Part shown: in pieces, positions 8,853 to 17,515 of the stretch
Layout of the letters: each line of letters begins with the position of its first letter
Position numbering within the stretch: the first letter of the stretch is position 1
Assembly (NCBI GenBank): GCA_016715895.1
Contig: JADJXH010000003.1
Coordinates: 1,660,501-1,724,500, forward strand
Direction of reading: 5' to 3'
Source of the DNA: Flavobacteriales bacterium
Lineage (GTDB): Bacteria; Bacteroidota; Bacteroidia; Flavobacteriales_F; PHOS-HE28
Length of the DNA: 64,000 bases
Notes under the pieces: generated by a model
Database searches by the model: none
What the model was told of the DNA's origin: nothing
Seen by the model: only the letters and a program-made list of their open reading frames with translations
Translations under genes and position numbers: made by a program

Positions 8853-9760
8853 GCAAGGCCTCAAGCCGCCGGCCACGGCCTTCCGGCCACAGGCCTCCAG
8901 CTGAATGATCTGAACCACTGATGGACACCGATGGACACGGATGCTCGCTGGCGCTCACCTCAAGCCCGAAGCCTCAAGCCTTCGGCCACCAGCCTCCAGC
9001 TTCCGGCCACGGGCCACCAGCTCAATGATCGGAACCACTGATGGACACCGATGGACACGGATGCTCGCTGGCGCTCACCTCAAGCCCGAAGCCTCAAGCC
9101 TTCGGCCACCAGCCTCCAGCTTCCGGCCACGGGCCACCAGCTCAATGATCGGAACCACTGATGGACACCGATGGACACGGATGCTCGCTGGCGCTCACCT
9201 CAAGCCCGAAGCCTCAAGCCTTCGGCCACCAGCCTCCAGCTTCCGGCCACGGGCCACCAGCTCAATGATCGGAACCACTGATGGACACCGATGGACACGG
9301 ATGCTCGCTGGCGCTCGCCTCAAGCCCGAAGCCTCAAGCCGCCGGCCACGGGCTTCCGGCCACAGGCCTCCAGCTGAATGATCCTGAACCACTGATGGAC
9401 ACCGATGGACACGGATGCTCGTTGGCGCTCGCCTCAAGCCCGAAGCCTCAAGCCTTCGGCCACCAGCCTCCAGCTTCCGGCCACGGGCCACCAGCTCAAT
9501 GATCGGAACCACTGATGGACACCGATGGACACGGATGCTCGCGGGCGCTCGCCTCAAGCCCGAAGCCTCAAGCCGCCGGCCACGGGCTTCCGGCCACAGG
9601 CCTCCAGCTGAATGATCTGAACCACTGATGGACACCGATGGACACGGATGCTCGCTGGCGCTCGCCGCAAGCCCGAAGCCTCAAGCCTCCGGCCACCAGC
9701 CTCCAGCTTCCGGCCACAGGCCACCAGCCTCCAGCCGCTCCTGCTTCGCCTGCCGAAGCC
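8853..9760. repeat. 120-bp tandem repeat block, about 7.5 copies
   Basis: Units at 8941-9060, 9061-9180 and 9181-9300 are virtually identical. Flanking units (8853-8940, 9301-9421, 9422-9541, 9542-9650, 9651-9750) are diverged or shortened. Each unit contains CTGATGGACACCGATGGACA, CTCGCTGGCGCTC, then CAAGCCCGAAGCCTCAAGCC and a GGCCACCAGCCTCCAGC-rich part. The period is a multiple of three, so reading frames run through several copies (40-aa repeats), but codon choice and context give no support for a protein. Confidence 0.85.
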
Positions 9761-9843
9761 TTCGGCGAAGGCATGGCCCCTGCCCTCTTCCGCCTCCTTT
9801 TCTACCTTACCGCCCGCTCTTCACCCCTTAAACCACCCCCTGC

Positions 9844-11415
9844 ATGGACTTCGCGCTTTGGAGCCTCGTGATCGGCTGGGCCTTTGTGCTCATCTGGGTA
9901 CCCGCCACGCTGTACAGCCAGCGGAAGATCCACCCGAAGGCGCTCTTCGTGCTCTTCTTCGCCGAGCTGTGGGAGCGCTTCAGCTTCTACGGCATGCGGG
10001 CGCTGCTGGTGCTGTACCTCACCAAGGAGCTCTTCGACAAGATGGCCGCCGGTGAGGCCGACGCGCGGGCCTACGGCATCTATGGCGCCTACAACGCGCT
10101 GCTGTACGCCGCGCCGGTGATCGGCGGCATGCTGGCCGACCGGGCCATCGGCTTCCGCAAGGCCATCCTGACGGGCGGGGCCTTCATGGCGCTGGGCCAG
10201 TTCATCCTGGCGCTGTCGTCCGGCTCCACGGGATCGCTGCACAGCGAGAGCATCTTCTTCCTGGGCCTGGCGGCGCTGACGGTGGGCAACGGCCTGTTCA
10301 AGCCGAACATCAGCAGCTTCCTGGGCACCTTCTACGACCGCAACGACACGCGCAAGGACGGCGCCTACACGCTGTTCTACATGGGCATCAACATCGGGGC
10401 CTTCCTGGCGCCGCTCACCTGCGGCTACCTGGGGCAGCGCGTGGGCTGGCACTACGGCTTCTTCAGCGCCGGGCTGGGCATGCTGCTGGGCATGGTGGTC
10501 TTCTTCCTCAACTTCAAGCACCTGGAAGGCAAGGGCCACGCGCCCGAGTCCGGTGAGGCCTGGCGCTTCATGGGCATCAAGGCCTTTCCGATGACCATCA
10601 TCGGCAGCTTGATCATCATCCCGATCTTCAGCTTCCTGATCAACAGCGAAGGCATCACCGACTGGCTGCTCTTCGGCGCCGGCTTCGCCTGCCTGGGCTA
10701 CCTGCTGTACACGGCCTTCACGGCGGAGGACCGGGCGGAGGGCCAGCGGCTCTTCGTGTTCCTCATCCTCTTCTTCTTCCACATGATCTTCTGGGTGCTG
10801 TTCGAACAGGCCGGCGGCTCCATCAACATCCTCACGGACCGGTACGTGAACAGGGCCGGCATCGAGGCCTCGCAGTTCCAGTCGGTGAACGCGCTCTTCA
10901 TCATGCTGCTGGCGCCGGTGTTCAACTGGCTGTGGGTGTGGCTGGCCAAGAACAAGCTGGAGCCGCGCACGCCGATGAAGTTCTTCTACGGCCTCATCCA
11001 GATGGCCATCGGCTACGGCATCATCGTGTGGGGTGTGAAAGTGGGCATCGCCAACGGGGCGGGCGCCACGGCCATCCCCATGGGCTTCCTGATCGGCATG
11101 TACCTGCTGCACACCACGGGCGAGCTGTTCCTGAGCCCGGTGGGCCTCAGCGTGGTCACCAAGCTCAGCCCCCAGAAGGTGGTGGGCTTCGTGATGGGCA
11201 GCTGGTTCCTCAGCATCGCCTTCGCGCACAAGGTGGCGGGCAAGCTGGGGCAGCTGATCGCCAGCAGCGCCACCGACGGGGCCGACCCCATCGCCGAGCT
11301 TACCGGCTTCATGGACGTGTACCTGCAGTGGGGCGTATACATCGTGCTGGGCTGCGCCGCCGTGCTGCTGGTGCTGACGCCCGCGATGAAGAAGTGGATG
11401 CACGGCATCAACTGA
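9844..11415 (+). CDS. POT/PTR family proton-coupled peptide transporter (1 of 3)
   Basis: A 523-aa major-facilitator protein importing di- and tripeptides with protons across the inner membrane. The ELWERFSFYGMR stretch near residue 40 is the POT ExxERFxYYG signature, and LTVGNGLFKPNIS near 150 is the second family motif. About 12-14 hydrophobic helices are present, with cytoplasmic K/R-rich loops. It is first of three adjacent POT genes (gaps of 10 and 4 bases), so it is almost certainly the head of an operon that ends with a thioredoxin. With the secreted dipeptidyl peptidase upstream it points to peptide scavenging. Confidence 0.9.
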   Translation: MDFALWSLVIGWAFVLIWVPATLYSQRKIHPKALFVLFFAELWERFSFYGMRALLVLYLTKELFDKMAAGEADARAYGIYGAYNALLYAAPVIGGMLADRAIGFRKAILTGGAFMALGQFILALSSGSTGSLHSESIFFLGLAALTVGNGLFKPNISSFLGTFYDRNDTRKDGAYTLFYMGINIGAFLAPLTCGYLGQRVGWHYGFFSAGLGMLLGMVVFFLNFKHLEGKGHAPESGEAWRFMGIKAFPMTIIGSLIIIPIFSFLINSEGITDWLLFGAGFACLGYLLYTAFTAEDRAEGQRLFVFLILFFFHMIFWVLFEQAGGSINILTDRYVNRAGIEASQFQSVNALFIMLLAPVFNWLWVWLAKNKLEPRTPMKFFYGLIQMAIGYGIIVWGVKVGIANGAGATAIPMGFLIGMYLLHTTGELFLSPVGLSVVTKLSPQKVVGFVMGSWFLSIAFAHKVAGKLGQLIASSATDGADPIAELTGFMDVYLQWGVYIVLGCAAVLLVLTPAMKKWMHGIN

Positions 11416-11425
11416 GCCTGCACGC

Positions 11426-13072
11426 ATGAGCACCGTCGCCGTCACCGGCCGCAAGCACCCCAGCGGCCTGCCCTTCCTGTTCCTCACCGAGATGTGGGAG
11501 CGGTTCGGGTACTACCTGATGATCGGCATCTTCCAGCTGTACCTCACCGATCCGCTGAGCACGGGAGGGATGGCGATGGACCGCAAGGACGCGGCCGACA
11601 TCTACGGGACCTTCATCGCCTTCGTGTTCCTGACGCCCTTCCTGGGCGGCCTCCTCGCCGACCGGGTGCTGGGCTACACGCGCAGCATCTTCCTGGGCGG
11701 CACGCTGATGGGGCTCGGTTACATCGGGCTGGCCCTGCCGGGGATGACGGCCTTCTACACCTCGCTGGCGCTGATCATCCTGGGCAACGGCTTCTTCAAG
11801 CCCAACATCAGCACCCTGCTGGGCAACCTGTACAACGACGACGCCTACCGGGCGCGCAAGGACAGCGGCTACAACATCTTCTACATGGGCATCAACGTGG
11901 GGGCGAGCATCTGCAACCTCTTCGCCGCCTACATGCGCAACCGCTACGGCTGGGGCGAGGCCTTCGCCACGGCGGGCGTGGGCATGTTCATCGGCCTCAT
12001 CGTGTTCGCCATCGGGCTGAAGCACTACCGCCACGCCGACGTGAAGAAGCCCGCGCAGAAGGAGGACATGCCGCTCTCGCGCGTGTTCGCCACGGTGTTC
12101 CTGCCGGCCATCATCGTGGGCATCGGCGCGTGGACCATCCCCGGCAACGTGTTCGGCAGCGACAGCACGGACGCCTTCATCTTCGCCACCATCCCGGTGA
12201 TCATCTTCTACGTGGGCCTGTGGATCCGGGCGAGCGTGGCGGACAAGGCGCCGCTGGCGGCCCTGCTGGCCATTTTCGCCGTCAGCATCATGTTCTGGGC
12301 GGTGTTCAAGCAGAACGGCACGGCCCTCACCACCTGGGCGCAGTTCTACACCGACCGCGAGATCCCCGCCGCCGTGCAGCCCGCCGCCGAGTCGCTCTAC
12401 CTGGCCGAGCAGGTGGTGTACGCGGACGACTCGGTGACCGCCTACGACAACAGCTTCAAGGTGGTGAAGGTGGACGGCCGGGAGGTGAAGGAATGGGGAC
12501 TGCCGGTGTACTTCAAGAACCTGCAGCCCGAACTGCGGCCGGCCGAGGGCGACACGGTGTACCTGTACAACACCGAGCTGTTCCAGAGCGTCAACCCCCT
12601 GTGGGTGATCCTGCTGACGCCGGTGGTGGTGGCCTTCTTCGCGGGGCTGAAGCGGCGCGGGCGCGAGCCCAACACCGCCACCAAGATCGCCTGGGGCCTG
12701 GCGGTGAGCGCGCTGAGCACGCTGGTGATGGTGGCCGCCGTGTACGTGTGCAACAACGGCGAAATGAAGGCCAGCGCCTGGTGGCTGGTGGCCTGCTACG
12801 GCGTGGTCACCATCGGCGAGCTCTTCCTGAGCCCCATGGGCCTGAGCCTGGTGAGCAAGGTGAGCCCCAAGCGCCTCACCGCGCTGATGATGGGCGGCTG
12901 GTTCCTCAGCACCAGCATCGGCAACAAGCTCAGCGGCATCCTGGCCACGTTGTGGGACGGCTACGCGCACAAGAGCAGCTTCTTCCTGGTGAACTTCGCC
13001 CTGCTGGGCGCCGCCGCCGTGGCCCTCTTCCTCATGCTCCGCTGGCTGAACAAGACCATCGCCGAACACTGA
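11426..13072 (+). CDS. POT/PTR family peptide transporter (2 of 3), with extra loop domain
   Basis: A 548-aa paralogue of the preceding transporter. The signature reads EMWERFGYYLM, with Leu where most POTs have Gly, and FFKPNISTLLGNLY follows. Between about residues 310 and 390 there is a hydrophilic insert (FYTDREIPAAVQ ... DTVYLYNTELFQSVNPLWV) that is also seen in other Bacteroidota POTs and probably faces the periplasm. It lies 10 bases after POT 1 and 4 bases before POT 3, so it is co-transcribed. The YYL variant and the insert suggest a substrate range different from its neighbours. Confidence 0.88.
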   Translation: MSTVAVTGRKHPSGLPFLFLTEMWERFGYYLMIGIFQLYLTDPLSTGGMAMDRKDAADIYGTFIAFVFLTPFLGGLLADRVLGYTRSIFLGGTLMGLGYIGLALPGMTAFYTSLALIILGNGFFKPNISTLLGNLYNDDAYRARKDSGYNIFYMGINVGASICNLFAAYMRNRYGWGEAFATAGVGMFIGLIVFAIGLKHYRHADVKKPAQKEDMPLSRVFATVFLPAIIVGIGAWTIPGNVFGSDSTDAFIFATIPVIIFYVGLWIRASVADKAPLAALLAIFAVSIMFWAVFKQNGTALTTWAQFYTDREIPAAVQPAAESLYLAEQVVYADDSVTAYDNSFKVVKVDGREVKEWGLPVYFKNLQPELRPAEGDTVYLYNTELFQSVNPLWVILLTPVVVAFFAGLKRRGREPNTATKIAWGLAVSALSTLVMVAAVYVCNNGEMKASAWWLVACYGVVTIGELFLSPMGLSLVSKVSPKRLTALMMGGWFLSTSIGNKLSGILATLWDGYAHKSSFFLVNFALLGAAAVALFLMLRWLNKTIAEH

Positions 13073-13076
13073 ACCC

Positions 13077-14561
13077 ATGTCGCAGAACCTGACGCTCGAC
13101 CAGATCCGCACCTTCGAGGGCAAGTACCCCCGGCAGCTGTGGGCGCTCTTCTTCACCGAGATGTGGGAGCGCTTCTGCTTCTACGGCATGCGCGGCATGC
13201 TCACGGTGTTCATGGTGAGCCAGCTGATGCTGGACGACCGCACGGCCAACCTGCAGTACGGCGCCATCCAGGCCTTCGTGTACGCCTTCACCTTCATCGG
13301 CGGGGTGTTCGCCGACAAGGTCCTGGGCTTCCGCAAGTCGCTGCTGTGGGGCGCGCTGCTGATGATCGTGGGCGGGCTGGTGGTCGCCGTGTCGCCCACC
13401 GAGCTCTTCTACATCGGCATCTGCTTCAGCATCATCGGCACGGGCTTCTTCAAGCCCAACATCAGCACCATGGTGGGGCAGCTGTACCACGTCGACGACA
13501 GCCGCCGCGATGCGGGATTCAGCCTCTTCTACGCGGGCATCAACCTGGGCGCGCTGCTGGGCGGCATCCTGATGGTGTACGTGGGCAAGTACCACAGCTG
13601 GAGCTGGGCCTTCGCGCTGGTGGGCGTGGTGATGACCATCAGCCTCATCAACTTCCTGTACACCCAGCGCAGCCTGGGGCCCATCGGCCTGAGCCCGCTG
13701 CACCCGGACATGCCGGTGAACCGCCGCAAGATCTACGAGATCGCCACCTACATCGGCTCGCTGGTGGCCATCCCCTTCATCCTGCTGCTGGTGACCAACA
13801 CGGCGTACACCGACCTGTTCATGTACCTCATCGGTCCGGCCACGCTGGTGTACCTGGGCTGGGAGATGCGGAAGTTCAGCGCGGCGGAGAACAAGCGGCT
13901 GCTGGCGGCGCTGGTCTTCATCCTGTTCTCGGTGCTGTTCTGGGCCTTCTTCGAGCAGAGCGGCGGCAGCCTCAGCCTGTTCGCGCTGAACAACCTGAAG
14001 CACAGCCTGCTGGGCATCCCCATGGACCCCAACGTGGTGAACAACAGCTCCAACTCGCTCTTCGTGATCGCCTTCGCGGCCCCGCTGGGCATCCTGTGGG
14101 TGTGGCTGGCCAAGCGGAAGCTGGAGCCCAACAGCGTGGTGAAGTTCGGCCTGGGCTTCCTGCTGCTGGCGCTGGCCTTCTACGTGTTCTACGCCACCAT
14201 CTTCTTCGCCGATGCGGACGGGGTGACCTCGCTCGACCTCTTCACCCTGGGCTACTTCGTGATCACCTTCGGGGAGCTGTGCCTGAGCCCGATCGGCCTG
14301 TCGCTGATGACCAAGCTGTCGCCGCAGAGCGTGCAGGGGCTGATGATGGGCATGTGGTTCCTGGCCAGCGCCTACGGCCAGTACGTGGCGGGCCTGCTGG
14401 GCGCGGGCATGAGCGTGGTGGGCGAGGAGGCCACCAACATGGCCAAGCTCCAGAGCTACACCGACGGCTACCTGCAGCTGGGCCTCTACGCGCTGGTGGC
14501 CGGGGTGGTGCTCATCGCCATCAGCCCCGTGGTGCGCCGCCTGATGCGGGGCGTCCATTGA
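13077..14561 (+). CDS. POT/PTR family peptide transporter (3 of 3)
   Basis: A 494-aa paralogue with the POT signature EMWERFCFYGMRGM near residue 28 and GTGFFKPNIST near 125. It has about 12 transmembrane helices and no periplasmic insert. The ATG lies 4 bases after the stop of POT 2, a spacing typical of translational coupling. Divergence from the other two copies is visible throughout, so the triplet is an old expansion and not a recent tandem copy or assembly duplicate. Confidence 0.9.
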   Translation: MSQNLTLDQIRTFEGKYPRQLWALFFTEMWERFCFYGMRGMLTVFMVSQLMLDDRTANLQYGAIQAFVYAFTFIGGVFADKVLGFRKSLLWGALLMIVGGLVVAVSPTELFYIGICFSIIGTGFFKPNISTMVGQLYHVDDSRRDAGFSLFYAGINLGALLGGILMVYVGKYHSWSWAFALVGVVMTISLINFLYTQRSLGPIGLSPLHPDMPVNRRKIYEIATYIGSLVAIPFILLLVTNTAYTDLFMYLIGPATLVYLGWEMRKFSAAENKRLLAALVFILFSVLFWAFFEQSGGSLSLFALNNLKHSLLGIPMDPNVVNNSSNSLFVIAFAAPLGILWVWLAKRKLEPNSVVKFGLGFLLLALAFYVFYATIFFADADGVTSLDLFTLGYFVITFGELCLSPIGLSLMTKLSPQSVQGLMMGMWFLASAYGQYVAGLLGAGMSVVGEEATNMAKLQSYTDGYLQLGLYALVAGVVLIAISPVVRRLMRGVH

Positions 14562-14614
14562 CCCGTGACCCGATCCGGCATGATCTTCGCTTGCTGAACC
14601 GCACACGCTCCTCC

Positions 14615-15187
14615 ATGCGCTCCCCCCTCCTCGCCCTCCTGGTGCCCGTCCTGATCCACGGCACGGTGTCCGCCCAGGGCACCACCACCACCGCCCCGGC
14701 CGGCCCCGCCATCAACTGGCTGAGCCTGGAACAGGCCCAGGCGGCCACCAAGAAGGTGCCCAAGCCCATCCTGGTGGACGTGTACACCAACTGGTGCGGC
14801 CCCTGCAAGATGCTGGCCAGCCGCACCTTCACCGACCCCAAGTTGGTGGAGTACGTCAACAGCCATTTCTACGCCGTGAAGTTCAACGCCGAGGGGGGCG
14901 ACCCGGTGACCTTCAAGGGCCAGACCTTCAAGAACCCGCAGTACAACCCGGCGGCGGGCGGCGGCCGCAACGGCACGCACGAGCTCACCTACGCCATCGC
15001 CAACGTGGAGGGCCGCATCGCCTACCCCACGGTGGTGTACCTCAACGAGAACCTCGAGGTGATCGCCCCGGTGCAGGGCTACCTCACCCCCCAGCAGATC
15101 GAGCCGATCCTGAAGTACATCGGCGAAGGGGCCTACAAGAAGCAGGACTATCCGAGCTTCCAGACGGGCTTCACGGCGGGTTGGTAG
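14615..15187 (+). CDS. Periplasmic thioredoxin-family protein
   Basis: A 190-aa protein with a signal peptide (MRSPLLALLVPVLIHG..VSAQ) and a thioredoxin fold. The active-site motif is W60-C61-G62-P63-C64, and the cis-Pro is in IAYPTVVY. A DVYTNWCGPCKMLASRTFTD stretch is typical of the thioredoxin_7/DUF255-like periplasmic proteins of Bacteroidota. It lies 53 bases after the third POT gene and is likely the last gene of that operon. Predicted role is disulfide reduction of exported proteins; the partner is unknown. Confidence 0.82.
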   Translation: MRSPLLALLVPVLIHGTVSAQGTTTTAPAGPAINWLSLEQAQAATKKVPKPILVDVYTNWCGPCKMLASRTFTDPKLVEYVNSHFYAVKFNAEGGDPVTFKGQTFKNPQYNPAAGGGRNGTHELTYAIANVEGRIAYPTVVYLNENLEVIAPVQGYLTPQQIEPILKYIGEGAYKKQDYPSFQTGFTAGW

Positions 15188-15661
15188 GGGTGCCATGTGC
15201 CTCACACAGAGGCGCAGGGGGCGCTGAGGGATGAGCGGTCTCCGGCTTTATCACGGGTTCCTTGCCCGGCACCTTGGACTGACGCCCGCTGCGACGATCC
15301 CGACCGGGGCCGGACGCGCGGAGCAGAGGCAGGACCGGGATGCCCGACCTTCCTGCCCTGCCCATCCTGATCGGGTCGATGCGGTCTGCCGAGGACCTCG
15401 CCCGCGGGTTTCTCCGCAGGACCTGTCCCGCCTCAGCGGGATGACGCCGATGGTACCGATGCCCGGGTAAGTCGGGGACTCGGCATGCTTCCCCGCCGCA
15501 GGGCGGGAACCATCTGCGTCATCCGCGTCCTCTGTGGATCCCTATCCTGCCGAGGGGTGGAGACCCGATAGCCCAATGTCCGCCCGGATCAACGCCGGAG
15601 CAAGGCCGATCCCGTAGCTTCGAGGTGCATCCCGAGGCCTTCGTTCAGCGCTTGCGACCAC
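15188..15661. other. Intergenic region with REP-like hairpin
   Basis: No gene is seen. The stretch contains a reverse-orientation copy of the dispersed hairpin unit (GACCTGTCCCGCCTCAGCGG at 15420-15440). From 15583 on it is the upstream part of the tandem duplication described at 15583-19272. A TAGCTTCG -7 box is at 15615. Confidence 0.5.
15615..15622 (+). promoter_or_regulatory. -7 promoter box TAGCTTCG
   Basis: Matches the local TAnnTTCG form of the Bacteroidota -7 element, 39 bases upstream of the start at 15662. It is conserved in the duplicated copy at 17469-17476. Confidence 0.4.
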
Positions 15662-17365
15662 ATGCGTCCCATGGTCCGCCTCATGAGCCCGCGAATTTCC
15701 CTGACCGCTTCGATTTGGGTGGCAGCGAGCGTTGTTGCGCCGGCGCAGGAATGGCAGTGGATCAAGCGGTTCGGGGCATCCGGCAGCAATGACCATGCGC
15801 GCATCGCCAAGGACACCGTGGGGAACTACTATCTGGGTGGTTCGTTTGGGCCAATGGTCATCAACCAGGATACCGTTTGGGGCACCAATGTCCTACTGAA
15901 GCTCAACGGTACTGGAGAACCGCAATGGGTGCGGCGCCCGGAAAGGACAGGGAACGTCCTGTGTACAGGTTTCGCGGATGCGCCAGCACCTTTCGTCGCT
16001 GCCCATCCCTCCGGTACCGCCACCTACTTTGCTGGCGAGATCTGCGGTGAGTGGCTCTTCGGCACCCATGCGGTCAGCGAAATGGGCAGCAATGGTACCC
16101 AGCTCTTTTTAGCCCGGTATGATCAGAATGGCAATTGCACTTGGGTGAGAACGTTCGGTGGATCACAGGATGACCACGTCGCCAGCTTTGAGGGCACCCC
16201 GACCGACGAGCTGCTGCTGACCTACGCCGGGAGTGCGATGACCGTGGACGGGATCAATGTGCCCACCGGTGTCTCCATCCTGAAGTTCAACGCGGTGGGC
16301 GTGTGCCAGTGGGCCATAGAGGTGCCACCAGGAAGCGGGAGTTACAGCGCTGACATCGCCGCGGTTGAGGACGGCTTCTACCTGGCCAGCAGGGCGCTGC
16401 AGGGAGCCGGGCCCTTGCTCACCTTCGATTCGGTCAGCGTGGACGTGAGCGAACGAAGGTTCGTATTGGTCAAGTACAACTACGATGGCCATGCCATCTG
16501 GGGCAGGAGCCATGGAGAGAACATGGTGCACGACCCCAGCCCTTGGATGGGCACGATCACTGCGAACAACACCGGGGTGCTGCTATCCGGCTACATGAGT
16601 GCGGATACAGTGCTATTTGGTACCGACAGCCTCTTCGGTGCAAGTCAAATGTTCCTGATCCGGTTTGGGCCGGATGGGGATTACCTTTGGTCTCTGGTCA
16701 GTAGTACGTTGTTCGGCTACGACATTTGGGCGTCCGATATGACGATGGGCCATGCGGGAGACGCATATGTGCTTTGCCGTTTGACTCCACAGCAGCCGAG
16801 CACCAACGTGGATGTAGGAGGTTGTACGCGAATATTCGACCAGATCGACTATGATTCGATGTATCTGATCCACCTCGATACAGATGGTTCATGCATTCAA
16901 ACGGTCCAAGCGCGCACGAATGGTTTTGGCCCCGGACCCGGTCCGGAGCACGGCAGTTGGTCCCTGGTGCTCGACGCGGCGGAGCAACCGGTGGTCTGCG
17001 GCCAGTTCCGGGGCACGGCGGTCTTCGGCAGCACCACCTTGTCCAGTGGACAGAACTTCTACGATGTGTATGTGGGCAAGCTGGACGCGTTGGATGGCAT
17101 ACCGCCCTGGGAAGTGGATGAACTGCTCCTCTACGCCAACCCCAACCAGGGCTCGTTCCGGATCAAGGTGCCCACCGGTCTGCGGAACGAAGTGGACCTC
17201 CTGTTGAGCGTCTTCGACAGCAGCGGCCGGCTGGTGCGTGCCCGGCAGCTGGACATGAGCGGCGGCGACCCCCGGATGGACGTATCCGGCGTGGCGCCCG
17301 GGCTGTACAAGGTGACCTTGAGCAAGGGTGACCGGGTCTACCACGGCAGCATGGTGGTGGAGTGA
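15662..17365 (+). CDS. T9SS-exported surface protein, tandem paralogue A
   Basis: A 567-aa exported protein. The signal peptide is MRPMVRLMSPRISLTASIW..VVAPAQ; MVRLMSPR or MSPRISL are possible alternative starts. It is followed by repeats of the type NDHARIAKDTVGNYYLGGSF and CTWVRTFGGSQDDHVASFEG that resemble SBBP-type propeller repeats. The T9SS type A sorting domain begins near residue 488 (LLYANPNQGSFRIKV, SSGRLVRAR, APGLYKVTL). No enzymatic motif is seen; a surface or adhesive role is inferred. It shares blocks of near identity with the next gene, separated by two clearly diverged blocks. Confidence 0.75.
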   Translation: MRPMVRLMSPRISLTASIWVAASVVAPAQEWQWIKRFGASGSNDHARIAKDTVGNYYLGGSFGPMVINQDTVWGTNVLLKLNGTGEPQWVRRPERTGNVLCTGFADAPAPFVAAHPSGTATYFAGEICGEWLFGTHAVSEMGSNGTQLFLARYDQNGNCTWVRTFGGSQDDHVASFEGTPTDELLLTYAGSAMTVDGINVPTGVSILKFNAVGVCQWAIEVPPGSGSYSADIAAVEDGFYLASRALQGAGPLLTFDSVSVDVSERRFVLVKYNYDGHAIWGRSHGENMVHDPSPWMGTITANNTGVLLSGYMSADTVLFGTDSLFGASQMFLIRFGPDGDYLWSLVSSTLFGYDIWASDMTMGHAGDAYVLCRLTPQQPSTNVDVGGCTRIFDQIDYDSMYLIHLDTDGSCIQTVQARTNGFGPGPGPEHGSWSLVLDAAEQPVVCGQFRGTAVFGSTTLSSGQNFYDVYVGKLDALDGIPPWEVDELLLYANPNQGSFRIKVPTGLRNEVDLLLSVFDSSGRLVRARQLDMSGGDPRMDVSGVAPGLYKVTLSKGDRVYHGSMVVE

Positions 17366-17468
17366 GCGGGACCGGATGCCCTGCGGCCTCCAGGGACCTG
17401 GACGGAGCGGTACGGCGCCCCATGGCATGTCTCCCGCCCGGATCAACGCCGGAACAATGCCGATCCCG

Positions 17469-17476
17469 TAGCTTCG
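17469..17476 (+). promoter_or_regulatory. -7 promoter box TAGCTTCG (duplicate copy)
   Basis: Same element and same distance to the start codon region as at 15615-15622, so each duplicated gene appears to keep its own promoter. Confidence 0.4.
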
Positions 17477-17515
17477 AGGTGCAACCAGAGGCCTTCGTTC
17501 AGCGCTTGCGACCGC

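Noticed and set aside
8941..9381. Open frame of 146 aa made of 40-aa repeats
   Set aside because: The frame is open only because the DNA repeat is 120 bp, a multiple of three. Frames are open on both strands, and composition does not resemble any protein.
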